A stretch of 64,000 nt of DNA, taken from Absidia repens (Eukaryota > Mucoromycota > Mucoromycetes > Mucorales > Cunninghamellaceae). Positions 1 to 10,826 of the stretch are shown piece by piece. The notes beneath the pieces were generated by a model, which worked only from the letters and a program-made list of their open reading frames with translations, was not told where the DNA came from and searched no databases. The position numbers were made by a program, and so were the translations under genes. Within the stretch, counting starts at the first letter, position 1, and the number at the start of each line of letters is the position of its first letter. Location: assembly GCA_002105175.1 (NCBI GenBank), contig MCGE01000013.1:1-64000 (forward strand), given 5' to 3'.

Positions 1-576
1 AGACAAAACGACTTGGGATCAATATTTTACCAGCTGCTCTATTTGCATATCGAACCATCAAACAAAACACTCGATACTCACCTTTTTTTCACGTACGGAT
101 ATTATCCAAAGACACCCTAGATCAATCCCATCTTGAATTTGATCCAACTCTTACAAATACAATACCAATTAGATCAACGCACCCGTCGAGAGGTGCATAC
201 ATTAAAACGAATTAGACAAGATGCACAAGAATTTATCAAACGATCACAGGTGACTCAGAAAAAGGCTATTGACAAGAAAATAAACAACGAACTTCGACAA
301 TGGAAACCACCATTCAAGCTCGGTGACTTAGTAACAGTTTTCGTTGGCATTAAACCAAATTCCTGGACCGGAAAAATATCTGACAACTGGGAAGGCGTAT
401 ATATTATTCATCAAACCTTAGGGAAAGGTACATATACGATCAAGCCGTACAGAGACGAATCCAATCGATTGAAGAGGATACATGGAAACCGACTGAAACT
501 GTACTCCCTGCCTGATGTATTCTGGAAAACCGATGACCAGCGGATAGCAGCGGAACTGTACTCTGCACTATTGTAA
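1..576 (+). pseudogene. Retrotransposon integrase C-terminal fragment, broken
   Basis: The translated text is typical of the end of a Ty3/gypsy integrase. A conserved stretch ending near TYGYYP is followed by a basic, helical linker and then a small beta-rich domain with the GDLV...GKISDNWEGVY pattern, and RLKRIHGNRLKLY near the end. The reading frame changes at the T run at 82-89 and there is an in-frame TAG at 118-120 ahead of the longest open piece (133-576). The 5' part of pol is outside the window. This is a decayed element copy, so no active protein is expected. Confidence 0.7.
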
Positions 577-663
577 TAAACAATACGTACATATATTGGT
601 GTTCCCGTAACATATATTTTTGGTGGCTCAAAAAAAAAAAAAAAAAAAAAAAAAAAATTCTCT

Positions 664-677
664 TATAAATAGCCAGA
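664..677 (+). promoter_or_regulatory. TATA-type promoter motif, duplicated at 1301-1314
   Basis: The 14-mer TATAAATAGCCAGA is present here, 63 nt before the ATG at 741, and again at 1301-1314 inside the LTR-like segment. Both copies are followed by a GAAG or CGAAG stretch. Identity over the whole box points to duplication rather than chance. Confidence 0.5.
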
Positions 678-740
678 ACGAAGAAAAAGGAACTTTCCTT
701 GTATAATCTTTACACTTTTACTAAACAATTATCAATCGAA

Positions 741-1172
741 ATGAACTCCACCTGGGTAATCAGCCAAGAAGAGCAACTTGCCTATCTCAAGGCCATGACT
801 ATTCAGTATTTTGATATCTACAAGGCACATGCTTTCTCCGAAAGACAACATTTTTGGAGTAAAAACGACACTTTAAAAAACTATTTGATACCAACCTTGT
901 TGGAATACTCTCACAACACACTCAGCAAGCCTAATAACATCTTGGAGCTTATGGAGTATCGTCGGTCAAAAAGACAACTGGTGGAAGATATTTTGCAAAT
1001 GCCTGATGCTCGAAGACAAATCAACTCGGTGATTAAGAAGCTGACAGAGGCTGACGAATGGGAACGAATCGCCGGGGTCGCTTTCCAAGAGGGGGGGGAT
1101 GTGAACCCAGGGTTCGATTTGGCCGACTTATTTGGTTTAGGCGACTTGATGGCTTGGGCCATTGGTGAATAG
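741..1172 (+). CDS. Unknown ORF downstream of retrotransposon pol (143 aa)
   Basis: An intact ORF that I do not recognise. The first good start is the ATG at 741 (MNSTWVISQEEQ); an in-frame ATG-less extension runs further upstream. The protein is helical and acidic, ends in FDLADLFGLGDLMAWAIGE, and has no signal peptide or membrane segment. It lies between the end of pol and the LTR-like region. It has its own TATA box, TATAAATAGCCAGA at 664-677, which recurs exactly at 1301-1314. This suggests that the ORF is driven by a duplicated LTR-type promoter. It may be an accessory gene of the element or a captured host fragment. Confidence 0.45.
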   Translation: MNSTWVISQEEQLAYLKAMTIQYFDIYKAHAFSERQHFWSKNDTLKNYLIPTLLEYSHNTLSKPNNILELMEYRRSKRQLVEDILQMPDARRQINSVIKKLTEADEWERIAGVAFQEGGDVNPGFDLADLFGLGDLMAWAIGE

Positions 1173-1194
1173 ACCTGCAGAAATTATGCCCTTC

Positions 1195-1274
1195 TTATCT
1201 CGTCGACGACCTTTTTCTTCTCCGATCTCGTCTACCAAATACATTCTCCGCCACACTAAATCTCGTCGACGACT
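1195..1274 (+). repeat. Short direct repeat with ATCTCGTCGACGAC
   Basis: ATCTCGTCGACGAC occurs at about 1197-1210 and again at about 1259-1273, each followed by a CTCCGCCAC-like motif further on. The pair lies just upstream of the second TATA box and may be LTR U3 repeats. Confidence 0.5.
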
Positions 1275-1780
1275 CGCATACTCCGCCACTTTTATTTTAG
1301 TATAAATAGCCAGACATTTTCGAAGAAATTATTTTTTCTTTAGTTTTTATCAAGTTTTCTCATATTATAAAATAAAACTTAGTACAAAGGTTCTTTTAAC
1401 CACCAATTTATCTACTGTTTCTATTGGATCATAGAAACCTCTTTTATTTTTGACTACAAGTCCTCTTTTTATTTTATTTTTACTGTGTGTTATACACTTA
1501 TTTTTATTGAACCAACAAAGGTCAATACTTTTCTTTTTTATTTTATTTTACTTTTCCAAGTTTATTTTTTATAAACTTTCTCTACAGTTGGACTTTATCT
1601 ACAAAAGTTCTGGTGCTCACTACTCTATATTCTATTTTTGTTCAAATCAGGAACAAGTTATTTCAAATTCCGTCCAAGGAACAAATTTATTTTCAAGCTC
1701 TAACAAGCAAAAACTATACTAAAGGATAACTCAAGACATCCTATTCAACCCAGAAAAACATAAAAACCTACAAAAACACT

Positions 1781-1885
1781 ACTCTGTTACAAGCTTCTTA
1801 CCCAAATTAGCCGTAACACTACATACCCAAATTAGCCGTAACACTACTCTGTTACAAGCTTCTTACCCAAATTGGCCGTAACACT
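1781..1885 (+). repeat. Tandem short repeats bounded by TGTTAC/GTAACA
   Basis: A 34-bp unit starting TGTTACAAGCTTCTTACC and ending GCCGTAACA occurs at 1785-1818 and 1850-1883, with a partial copy (1823-1843) between. The termini are inverted repeats of each other (TGTTAC and GTAACA), as at LTR ends. This is probably the 3' edge of the element. Confidence 0.6.
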
Positions 1886-1933
1886 TTTGATTCAGGTTGA
1901 TTCACCAACGTGATTAAATATACCGAAAAAGAG

Positions 1934-1942
1934 CAAAAAAGA
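1934..1942 (-). terminator. Pol III T-run terminator of tRNA-Arg
   Basis: An A6 run on the plus strand reads as T6 immediately downstream of the minus-strand tRNA, the usual Pol III stop. Confidence 0.7.
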
Positions 1943-1945
1943 GGA

Positions 1946-2019
1946 TGAGACTACCAGGGGTCGAACCTGGAATCTCCTGATTCGTAGTCAGACGCCTTGT
2001 CCAATTGGGCCATAGTCCC
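1946..2019 (-). tRNA. tRNA-Arg (ACG)
   Basis: The minus strand folds as a complete 74-nt cloverleaf. The acceptor is GGGACTA pairing with TAGTCTC plus discriminator A, the D arm is GCC/GGC, the anticodon stem is TCTGA/TCAGG with loop CTACGAA (anticodon ACG), and the T arm is CCAGG-TTCGACC-CCTGG. The B box GGTTCGACCCC is intact and there is no intron. Read on the minus strand, a T6 run (plus-strand 1936-1941) lies just past the 3' end and would serve as the Pol III terminator. The retrotransposon edge lies about 60 bp from the 3' end. Confidence 0.95.
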
Positions 2020-2294
2020 TCTGATGAAGGGGGATTCACCCAGTTCTATAAAAGCTTAAGAGCTAAAGAAAACCACGTGAGTCTTATCACGTCTTATCAT
2101 GAGAGGGATTTTTATGTATAATTCCACATTACTATTCATATCTATATATCTATATGGTCCTTTATCAATTTATGACGTATATATTTAACCTATTTTATTT
2201 GATGGTTTGTTGTCAATTCATTTATTTTTTATACTACCCCACATTTTTTGTCATGGCGTCCGAAAGCGGTGCTTGAAAAACTGATATGAGGGAC

Positions 2295-2338
<44 letters not shown>

Positions 2339-3024
2339 GGTGCCAGTTCAAACAAGTGCTGTTGTCATTTGCCACCTACAATATATATTCCATTAATGAT
2401 GCTGCATCTTAAACGCTGCCGAGATGACTGATTGATGTCCCCACTGACTCTTGAATTGTTCTAGTATTATCAATATGTTAGAATAAAATGAAATATGTGT
2501 AGAGAAATGAAAAGTCGATCCCTTATTTTTTTAATAATCTCTTGATCTAGCAGTATGTATCCATAATATGGCTATTAAATCCAAGGGAACGACAGAAGAA
2601 TGGCATTGTGGTAGAGATTATGAATAGACAAATATGATATCAAGAATTTGGATGGCGATGATAATGGACATGGTACTGTGCAGTGATAATCATCTTTCTC
2701 CCTTTTTTTTTTTTTTTCCTTTCCCTTCTATTAATCTTCCTTAGCATAATAAACTATTTCATTTTCATGTGGTGTATTAAATTTTTTTTTGATGTTTTAT
2801 ATGCGTGGGTGACACTACCTTTTTATTTTTAGTATAATACATACTGTATGATACAGTTTATATACTATAGAAGTGGGACGATAAAATAAAGTTTCATTTT
2901 CTGTCCAAAGGCCCGTACCTAATTTTGACATCCGACCATCAGGTTCTTTGTTTTTTTTTTTTTTTTGCGGATTTACGACTTGGCTTTTTCTTTTGCGAAT
3001 CATCTATTTTTTATTTTTATCATC
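2020..3024. other. Intergenic region with T37 tract; CYB5 promoter
   Basis: No supportable gene. It holds a T tract of about 37 nt (2299-2336), further T runs at 2702-2717 and 2950-2966, and AT-rich sequence. The last T run lies about 58 nt before the cytochrome b5 ATG and fits the T-tract promoters seen at other genes in this window. Confidence 0.6.
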
Positions 3025-3427
3025 ATGTCTAAATTATTCACCTACGAACAAGTCGCTGAACACAACAAGCGTGAAGATCTTTGGATGATCATTGACAATA
3101 AGGTGTACGACATCACTGCTTTTGTTGATGAAGTGAGTAGTCAATCAACGGCACATCTTGTCATGGCATCTGAACTTTTTTTCTTTTTTTTTTCTTCTTT
3201 TTAGCATCCTGGTGGTGAAGAAGTTTTGATTGATGAAGGTGCCCGTGATGCCACTGGTCCTTTTGAAGATGTTGGCCATTCTCCTGACGCCCGTGAAATG
3301 TTGGTCAAATATTACCTTGGTGATGTTGACCCAAGCGTAAGTGGATTGATTTGAAGGAGTGATGGGGGAGATTTGCGGTCAACGGTCAGCACAATCTAAT
3401 GATCCTTGGTTTCTTGTATTCTGATGA

Positions 3428-3488
<61 letters not shown>

Positions 3489-3708
3489 GCCCCAGTCAAG
3501 GTCGTCAGTGCCAATGCTAATGATACCACTGGTGATCGCCCTGAAGGAAAGTAAGTATACTAGAACCACGCGAGCTCTAAATAATAGATAATACTCGGTC
3601 AATGATGATATGCTAATGCTAATTTTTGTTTGTTTGTCTAGTCCTCTTCGTATCATTATTCCTGTCGTCATCATCCTTGCTTACATATACTTCCGCTTTT
3701 ATGCTTAA
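3025..3708 (+). CDS. CYB5: Cytochrome b5, tail-anchored
   Basis: Four exons (3025-3132, 3205-3336, 3486-3550, 3642-3708) give 123 aa with consistent phases. Residues 1-80 are a cytochrome b5 domain: [10 protein letters not shown], then the haem ligand motif HPGG opening exon 2 (His37), then a second conserved His in [12 protein letters not shown] short polar linker leads to a C-terminal hydrophobic anchor ([15 protein letters not shown]) and a two-residue tail, as expected for an ER tail-anchored protein. It donates electrons to ER desaturases, sterol enzymes and P450s (known for the family). Intron 2 carries a TC/TA microsatellite. A poly(A) signal AATAAA is at 3846-3851. An upstream in-frame ATG at 2965 is unlikely because it would put 20 odd residues before the domain. 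Confidence 0.95.
3427..3485 (+). repeat. (TC)n(TA)n microsatellite in CYB5 intron 2
   Basis: About ten TC units (3429-3449) run directly into about 17 TA units that end at the acceptor TATAG. The TC part and the TA part together replace a normal polypyrimidine tract. Confidence 0.9.
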
Positions 3709-4275
3709 ACGACATTTGATGGGGAACCAACATACAGTATCTTGACATTGGTGTACTAGTTTATAGTGATTAGGTGGTAGATTTTTTATTTAGAGCATTT
3801 GTTTTAGTCATTCATTATTTTAGTTTCTCGATTATATATAGTATTAATAAAGATATGAAATCAGTATCAGTATCAGTATCTTTTTTTTTTTTTTTTTGTT
3901 ATATGTTGTTTATGACCAGATTGATATGGGATGATTGTGTATGTGATGGCTATGGGCGATGATTCTTGGGGCATGGCTCAATACACTCCCATTTTGCACT
4001 CTGAAGGTTAAAAAAAATTGCGTGATTCATTTTTGTGCTTCAAAAAAAAAAGTCAGATCTGCTGAGTGTCATGGAGGAAGGGGGTGGAATGGAGCGGTTC
4101 CTTGGAGGATACCTATCATGCTCTACGTTCCGTCAATCGGCTTTATTGTGTGTGTGTGTGTGTGTGTGGAAAAAAATAAATAAATCAGAATAGGTTATTG
4201 ACGCCATTTCATTTAAATGAGCAGCTCCTTAGGTCTTAATTGATTTTCAATTGGAGGAGGTAGGACTTCATCATA
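3709..4275. other. CYB5 3' region, no further gene
   Basis: CYB5 3' UTR with AATAAA at 3846-3851, a T17 run (about 3880-3897) and a (TG)n microsatellite at 4147-4169. Short ORFs here show no coding character. Confidence 0.6.
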
Positions 4276-5260
4276 CCATACGCCATGAAAATAATGAATT
4301 GGATATATTAGAGAGTATGCCTGGTCTAGCCGAATCTATAACAGTTTATAAGGTAAGCTGCGCTGGTGTATGACATAGGTTGGTTGATATGAATGATAGA
4401 GCAGGGAATAGAGTCAAGTCGCATATTAAGCAATTTAGAATCACAAAATGTCGATGGAGAAGTAGTCATCGTTGATGAGCTAGAAAGCAGATGTTTAATA
4501 AGTCACTCACAAAAATAACCACAATAAATGGTTTACAAAATATATAATGGGTCAAAGGATGAATAATATAAAAGTATAGTTTATTTGAAGGAATATGGTA
4601 GGTACTGAACTAAGAGCGCGATGTTCATTGTAACAAGGGATTTAATGAAACTAGTATGAACAAGGCTATTAGGAGCTCTGAATTACGAGCAGCACAGATC
4701 TAAATGGATGTCTGTAAAAAGTATTATGATAGAATTTATTCTGCAAGTCATAAGAAAAACTAAAGGGATATCATTTACTGAATCATAACAACAGTCAACA
4801 CTAAATTACGGAGGCGATGGTGAAACCATCACCTATTGCACAAGACATGAGAAAGACTAACGGAGCATTTTTTATAAATGAAAAAAGTCATAGTTTATTC
4901 ATATACAATTGAGACTATGGGCAAACTAACACTAATTAAGCTAATGAAGGCTCAAAAAGCCAACTAATGGTAGTCCCAAATTTTGAATCCAAAATGAAAG
5001 CGTTTCCCCATGCATGTTGTAATCCCTGTTCTGAAAACCCTTCTAAACTAGACCTGACACTAATCTAAGATCACAATGACCCCAAAGACGTTAAATGGTA
5101 AAGAAAAAAGAAAGGAAAAAAAGAAATGGAAAGAAAGAGAGTGTGAAAAAAGAAAAACGAACGAAAATAAATATTCACGTGGTCGGGATTTGAAACACTT
5201 CTGCTTCGCCTCACGAGGTGGTTTTCTTGCCCATTGCCGGAAAGGAAAACATCACTTTTT
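4276..5260 (+). repeat. Dispersed repeat family, long copy A
   Basis: About 1 kb that aligns by eye over its whole length with 58656-59620 (copy F): shared blocks include ACCATRCGC, GTATGYCYGGTCTA, GCTAGAARGCAG and TATAATGGGTCA-like motifs. It contains degenerate units of about 100 bp with TTTATT motifs, then the conserved core at 4990-5070 (TTTCCCCATGCAT and AAAACCCTTCTAAACTA), and ends with a purine-rich run and ATTCACGTGG at about 5173-5182. No terminal inverted repeats were found at the edges, so the limits are approximate. Confidence 0.65.
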
Positions 5261-5677
5261 TTTTTTTACAATGTAAACACCGTACAATATCATCAACAAG
5301 GTTTTTTTTTTGTATAGCAGCATGACGACCCCTCCTCTTCTTTTTACAACAATCAGCATAGGCAATGTGTGTGATGATTATTTATGCAGATAAATCGAAA
5401 ACACGGAAAATGACCATAAAACTGACAACAATATTATTTGAAAATCATTTTTTATTGATTTGAAGACGGATGATATAATAATAACTACTAATAATAATAA
5501 ACAATACGAGGGTGGGGTAAAAAATAATATAAACTAAATATATGATGACACTAATAAAGAATAGGAGAATAATAAATACTAATACTAAATAATTAACTAT
5601 GACTATGACGAAATAAATGAGTGTCCAAAAAGGAAAATCCACCCCAGCTATCACCCTTTTCATGGAAAAAAACGGGG
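5261..5677. other. ASE1 3' region
   Basis: AT-rich sequence with no gene on either strand. TTTATT at 5451-5456 reads as AATAAA on the minus strand, about 220 nt past the ASE1 stop, and is the likely poly(A) signal of that gene. Confidence 0.55.
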
Positions 5678-8492
5678 TCATACATCGTTGTCAGACATGT
5701 CACTAAGGTCAGGGCCATCGTCAAAAATTCCAAGATCCAATGTAACGTCGTCATCATCATCAAAGAGTAATGCATGTCGTTCCGAGAATGTTCGAGTCAT
5801 TTGCATCTAAAAAAAAAAAAAAAAAGATGAAAAATAAATCCAGACACACAAGAAAATCAACCCCTCTGCGAGGATTCATTTTTACCTTTTGTTGTATAAG
5901 AGCAGGAGACGCGGGGGTATCATTTGGAGGCGCCACGTTTTCATTCTTTTTGTAATCCTTTCCAATAAGGGTGCTATTATCACTGCCGCTGAATGTGCTG
6001 CTATCGGTGGTATCGCTAGACAACCGTTGTTGTTGATGACCATTCGTATCGTTGTCTATGGCCTTGATTGATCTGCTGCTGAGCATGAGGTGCTGTTGCT
6101 GTTGCTTCTGCGTGCTACTGGAATTGGTTTTGGATCTAGGGATTCGGGTACGTTCCTTTTTTCGTATGTTGTTTTGTCGTACCCGGTGAAGAATAGAGGC
6201 GGTTGAAGAGACCTGTGAATCCAAACGACGCCATTCATTCTTTGTATCTGATATCGTTTCATGCGAGCGGTTTGTGCGGTTGGATTGTGGTGTATGAAAA
6301 TGCATTTTGGGGTGAGATCGATGTCGCGGACTGGTCATAGGCGGTTTCTTCATAGTGATGGTTGCTCGTTTGGGTGTTACTGGTGGTTGATCATCCAATG
6401 ACTGAGAGGTCTAGCAATAAACAATCCATTCCCCACCCCCCCACCAAAAACAGAGATTAGCGAAAAAGCATATGAAATTTAGTTAACTTACCTTATCGTC
6501 AGCTGTGAGTTGATCAAGATACGGTTCACCATAAACAGTAAACGGAGAACCAGTAAATGTTTGAAATTCACGCAGAGCGCCCTCTAAATCGCGCTTGCTC
6601 TAAATAAGATAACCATCGTGTCAATAATAATACCCTGAATGCCTTTTTTATTGCCATATATTTTACCTTTGGCAGTTCCTTGGATATTCTTTTCCTAAAT
6701 TTTTCTTCACGAAGTAATCGACCAGGATCTCTCTGTCCCTTTCCAAATAGTCGTTTCGGATCATTTGTGTTCGACTATTAAAAAAAAAAAGTGAGTACCA
6801 ATTTCAGTTGCTTGATTGTGTGTCAGTGAGTGTGTGCGTTTCATACTTGCCTCAAAGTCTTGTATTTCTTGAAGTAATTTCATATGTCGTTCGACTTTAT
6901 CAAGTATATATTTCTGATCCTCCACCATGTGTTTCAAACGTTCAATTTCAGTTTCATGTGCTTCCAATAATGTGTCATTGTATTCATCTATGAATTTCTC
7001 CCCGCCCCCACACACAAATAATGACAATGAGGACTCGAGTTGACGATTGTTATGTTTGCCCTTTACCTGATTCAAAAAATTCAAAAGCATCGCGCTCTTG
7101 TTGTGAAAAGTATAATTGATTCCACAAATTTTCCATTTCGTTCCGAGCATCCAATATAAAGTCTTGTACTTTTTCAGACTTGAGTTTCAGCATTCTATCA
7201 AGCTCCAATTCATACTAACCACCCACCACAGAAAAAGGGATGAGTGACACTTGTGAAAATCGAAATCGATCCGTTCGCTATTCATATATACCTGTTGCAA
7301 GTCAGCCAAGGTTACGCCATCATTGGATTGTAAAAATGTATCCCGCAAGTCCGTATCCGCTTGCAATCGATCCCAAAGACGATTCAAATGTTGCATAATC
7401 TCTTGTTTTCTGAATTCGCGTTGCTGTTTGAGTTCATCCAACTATCCTCCCTCAAAAAAAAAAAAAAGGCATTAGTACCATTTTTTAAGTTACATCCTGC
7501 AAATAGTAGTTTTACCTGAGCGATTGTTTGCATGATATTATCAAGTTGTTGATCATTCACCAGTGTGGCATAGAAAGCAACTTTCTTATCGTCATCATTT
7601 TGATGCTTGTAGAATTGTTCCAGTAAATGATCCAAATCCGACTCAGGCGCCACACATAGAATTTCCCAAAGGTGTCTGATCTGATGCATTCCCGAATCTA
7701 CCTGTTGCGTACGTTCATTCTAGTGAAGGGATACGTGTAATTTTGTGAATAAAAAAAACAAAACAAAACAATCCCCGCCAATCTTGGGAAGGATGCCACC
7801 ACCACCACTAAAATACGTGTAAACTTCACTTACATATTCATTTTCACACCGCTGAATTTCTTCTTTCAAAGTTGTCATTGCTGGGGCAGATACATCCACA
7901 TCGGTTGTCATCACTAGCTGCATGTTGACAAACCCACCAAAGTTGGCTTGATATCGTTCCAATTGTCCATAGAGTTCTATATGCAAGAGTTGCTTTGAGT
8001 CAAGTCCATCGATAGTGCCCGTTTCCGTTTTTTTTTTTTTTTAAATTACCTTTTACATCAGCCAGACGCTGGTCGTATTGCTATAGTTTCCCCCAAAAAA
8101 AAGTGAGTACAATAGTGCCTCTTATCAATCGTAGAGAGAGAGAGAGAGAGACTTACAATTTGCACAACATCCTTTTCCTTGGTTAGTTTGTCCAAAGTCA
8201 AAGCGTATGGTATTTGCTGGTGCTGGTCTTGAGAGTCAACAGCGTCATCTTGTACACCCATAAGTCGTTTCATATGAACAATGGAATCGTGTGTTTGCTG
8301 GCATTGTTGTTGCATGGCATCTTTTTCGTCTGTCCTGATTTTGATATGATGGTCCATTAAGTTCACCACGGCCTGACACACTTGATCCGTATCCTCTTGT
8401 CGTTTTGCTGCCGTCAAACCCAGTGCTTCATGGATAAGCGTCAATTGGTCGAACCGTAGCCCAATCTGGTCCATCAGTTCCTCCATTGTCAT
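5678..8492 (-). CDS. ASE1: Ase1/PRC1/MAP65 microtubule-bundling protein
   Basis: Eleven exons on the minus strand (8492-8157, 8080-8050, 7976-7834, 7719-7516, 7441-7292, 7214-7067, 6987-6851, 6774-6667, 6599-6492, 6410-5886, 5806-5678) give 672 aa. The long coiled-coil rod has the family's repeated LW helix starts (HQIRHLWEIL, LNRLWDRLQ, MENLWNQLYFS). The spectrin-like microtubule-binding domain (about residues 290-455) includes NDPKRLFGKG and LLREEKFRKRISKELPK. Ase1/PRC1 crosslinks antiparallel microtubules in the spindle midzone for anaphase and cytokinesis. The tail (456-672) is disordered and basic, then acidic. VTPKR near its start fits a CDK site, the usual control of this family. Intron 7 is GC-AG (donor GCAAGT), because the nearby GT would break the frame. 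Confidence 0.93.
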
Positions 8493-8743
8493 TGATAAAT
8501 GCGTACTATGTGTGTGTGAGCGCTTTTGTAAAAATAAGGAAAAGTGAACCCCTCCCAAAAAAAAAAAAAAAGAAAAAAAGGTTCGATATCGGGAATTTAA
8601 AAAATTGGGGGTGGGGGAAAAGCCCATCCCTCGCTCCTCCCCCCCTGAAAATTACACTCATGTATAGAAATGGGGTTTTTTTTTATTACTGAGTTAATAC
8701 CACCCTGATATTAGACTAAAAAAATAAATAAATAAAGAAAATA

Positions 8744-9892
8744 TCAACAGCAAAATTGAACCGATTGGAGCTCCAAGGCACGATCAGATTTTCTTGTTCT
8801 TAATACGGCCAATGGAATATCATCTTCGTCTTCAGTAGTAGTAGCAGTAGTAACAGCAGCAAGAGGAGTAGAATGCTTCGTGGTGGTATCGAGACCATTG
8901 TGCTGCTGCTGCTGCAAGTCCGACTGGTAAACAAAAGAAGAATGTAGGTGAGGATCGGAGCGAGAAGTCCATAGCTGTGCTACTTGGTTTTGTTTTGTAT
9001 TGATGTTGGACGGTGAAGGTGGTGGGGTAATAATGAATGAGGAGGCTCGCGGAAGAATAGGAGGCGACGATGAAAGATGGAATAAAAACCAGTCATTCCT
9101 GTTTTGCTTATATGGTGAGAAAGATGAAGAAGAATGAAAAAAGGTAGCGGGGGACGATGAAATCGAAGCGGCCGAAGAAGATGTTAATGTGGAGGAGGAA
9201 GATGTAGACGTGGACGCTAAGGATATAGTGGAGGATGAGAAGGCCGATGATGATGGTGATGATGATGATGATGATTCAGGTATAACAACATGACAAGTTT
9301 CTACAAAAGGTTTTCGTTTCGTTGCTTCCACAACAGGATGATGAAACGGTTGAATCGATTCAACAGGCGTGTCAAGTAGGGTAGAAATATATCGTGTTTT
9401 TCGTGGTTTTCTCCCTACAGGTTCAAACTCCGAATCAAATCGGTCCAGCTCTTGTTGAATCACTAGACTTGATAAAAGGTTATAGACAGCTTTTTGCTTT
9501 TCCATGGAATTTGGCTGATACCGTTTTAATTTTTGTACAGTAGCAAGGTAGAGTCGTAATAAATAAAGCGATTGTTGTTGCGAAGGCATCTCCTTCAATG
9601 CAAGAAAATCGTCTGAGATGTCATCGGTGTTTGAATATGAGTATTTTAACAGTGATAAAAGTTGTTGCTGTTTTTGCTTTGAAACTTTTAATATGGTGTC
9701 TGTCATTTGTTCTTTTTTAGTGCTGGATTTATTTTTTGAGCAAGAAGATTTTGTTGATACGGCGCAAGATGGCTTATTTTTGGATGAGCTAGTGTCGAAG
9801 GAGGTGGACTTGACTTGCTCTACGTTCGTGGCGGTCAATGATTTTTTACCATTGCGAAAAAAAAGTCGGGATAATATGGACTTTTTGGCCAT
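8744..9892 (-). CDS. Ser-rich protein of unknown function (382 aa)
   Basis: A single uninterrupted ORF; I do not recognise the family. The ATG at 9892 (MAKKSILSRLFFRNGKK) is preferred over the longer reading because the extra N-terminus is only phenylalanine-rich translation of a pyrimidine-rich leader, with a T-rich run 26 nt upstream. Residues about 100-200 (LLSLLKYSYSNTDDISDDF... LYLATVQKLKRYQPNSMEKQKAVYNLLSSLV) look folded and helical. The middle is Ser/Thr-rich and the end reads EDDIPLAVLRTRKSD, closing with Cys-Cys. A terminal CC could be a Rab-type prenylation site, but no GTPase domain is present, so this is speculative. It is 251 bp from the ASE1 start and in the same orientation. 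Confidence 0.75.
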   Translation of the reverse strand: MAKKSILSRLFFRNGKKSLTATNVEQVKSTSFDTSSSKNKPSCAVSTKSSCSKNKSSTKKEQMTDTILKVSKQKQQQLLSLLKYSYSNTDDISDDFLALKEMPSQQQSLYLLRLYLATVQKLKRYQPNSMEKQKAVYNLLSSLVIQQELDRFDSEFEPVGRKPRKTRYISTLLDTPVESIQPFHHPVVEATKRKPFVETCHVVIPESSSSSSPSSSAFSSSTISLASTSTSSSSTLTSSSAASISSSPATFFHSSSSFSPYKQNRNDWFLFHLSSSPPILPRASSFIITPPPSPSNINTKQNQVAQLWTSRSDPHLHSSFVYQSDLQQQQHNGLDTTTKHSTPLAAVTTATTTEDEDDIPLAVLRTRKSDRALELQSVQFCC

Positions 9893-10826
9893 AAATATGA
9901 ATTTTGTTAAAGTAAAAGAGAGAGAGAAAGAAAAAAAAAGCAGTAGAATTGAAAACTGAAGGAATTGCAAGTCTATAAAAAAAAAGGAGACTAGATTTTT
10001 GAAACCACGAAGGTTTTGCGCTCATCATGGTTGTTTATGTTTTGTTTTATTGAGCCTGCAAGATGTATTAAGATTTCCTGGATCACCCATTTATTTTTAT
10101 TTATAAACAATCCATTCTCTCTTTCACACTCATTTTTTTTTTATTGTGCTATGAAAAAAGACAAACATGAGGAAGTATGGGTTACGTACATCTATAATAA
10201 ACGATACTAGATTATTCCACATAGAATAAAACTAATTTGAGTAATGGAAGGGGGAGTCAAAAAAAAGGGGAAGTCTAATATAGGGGCGGGGAAGTCAAGG
10301 GAAAGGGGGGCGGTGAGAGTGGGGAATAACAATGTTGTATGGCCAAAAAAAGAGAAAGAAGTATCCAGAGAATCCAAAAATGACACCCCTGCCTCGTTTC
10401 ATTGTACCTGTGCAATAAACAAACATGCGAATGATGAGGAAAAATCTATTCCCATCATTCGAAATGAATATATGTAAGGTTGAAGTGTTGAGGAATGAAC
10501 TGTGCTTGAAAACAACGGGGCCAGCAACATTCTAATTTGAAGATGATACATAAATCCCATATTACACAAGACACACAACTATGTACGCACTAAATTTTGA
10601 ATCATAAAAACACAAAAAGTACTAATTCAGTTTGTTTCTTTATTTTCGTAAATATAAATATATATATTTGTGTGTGTGTATATATAATATAAGAGATAAC
10701 TAACTAAAAAATAATGGGGGGGGGAATGCTACACGATGTTGATAATATATGATGATAATAAAAAATGAATACACACACAAACATGCATATACATGAAAAA
10801 AGAAAAAAGAAGGGGGAGGGAAAGAG
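9893..10826. other. Intergenic, no convincing gene
   Basis: This is the promoter side of the Ser-rich gene and the 3' side of MED15. TTTATT at 10639-10644 would be the MED15 poly(A) signal on the minus strand, about 185 nt beyond its stop. An open stretch at 10244-10477 on the plus strand is purine-biased and is not supported. Confidence 0.55.

Larger units (their letters stand above)
1..1885 (+). mobile_element. Degraded Ty3/gypsy-like LTR retrotransposon, 3' portion
   Basis: The left edge of the window enters the end of a pol gene (integrase C-terminal region, 1-576). It is followed by an A tract (about 630-657), an extra ORF (741-1172) and an AT-rich, LTR-like stretch with TATA boxes (1180-1885). 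The stretch ends in short repeats bounded by TGTTAC and GTAACA, which fits LTR termini of the TG...CA type. The 5' LTR, gag and most of pol lie outside the window. The exact LTR start is not visible because no second LTR is available for comparison. The coding part carries a frame change and a stop, so this copy is probably dead. Confidence 0.7.

Noticed and set aside
10244..10477. 77-codon plus-strand ORF
   Set aside because: Purine-biased, Lys/Gly/Ser-rich, no splice context and no motif.
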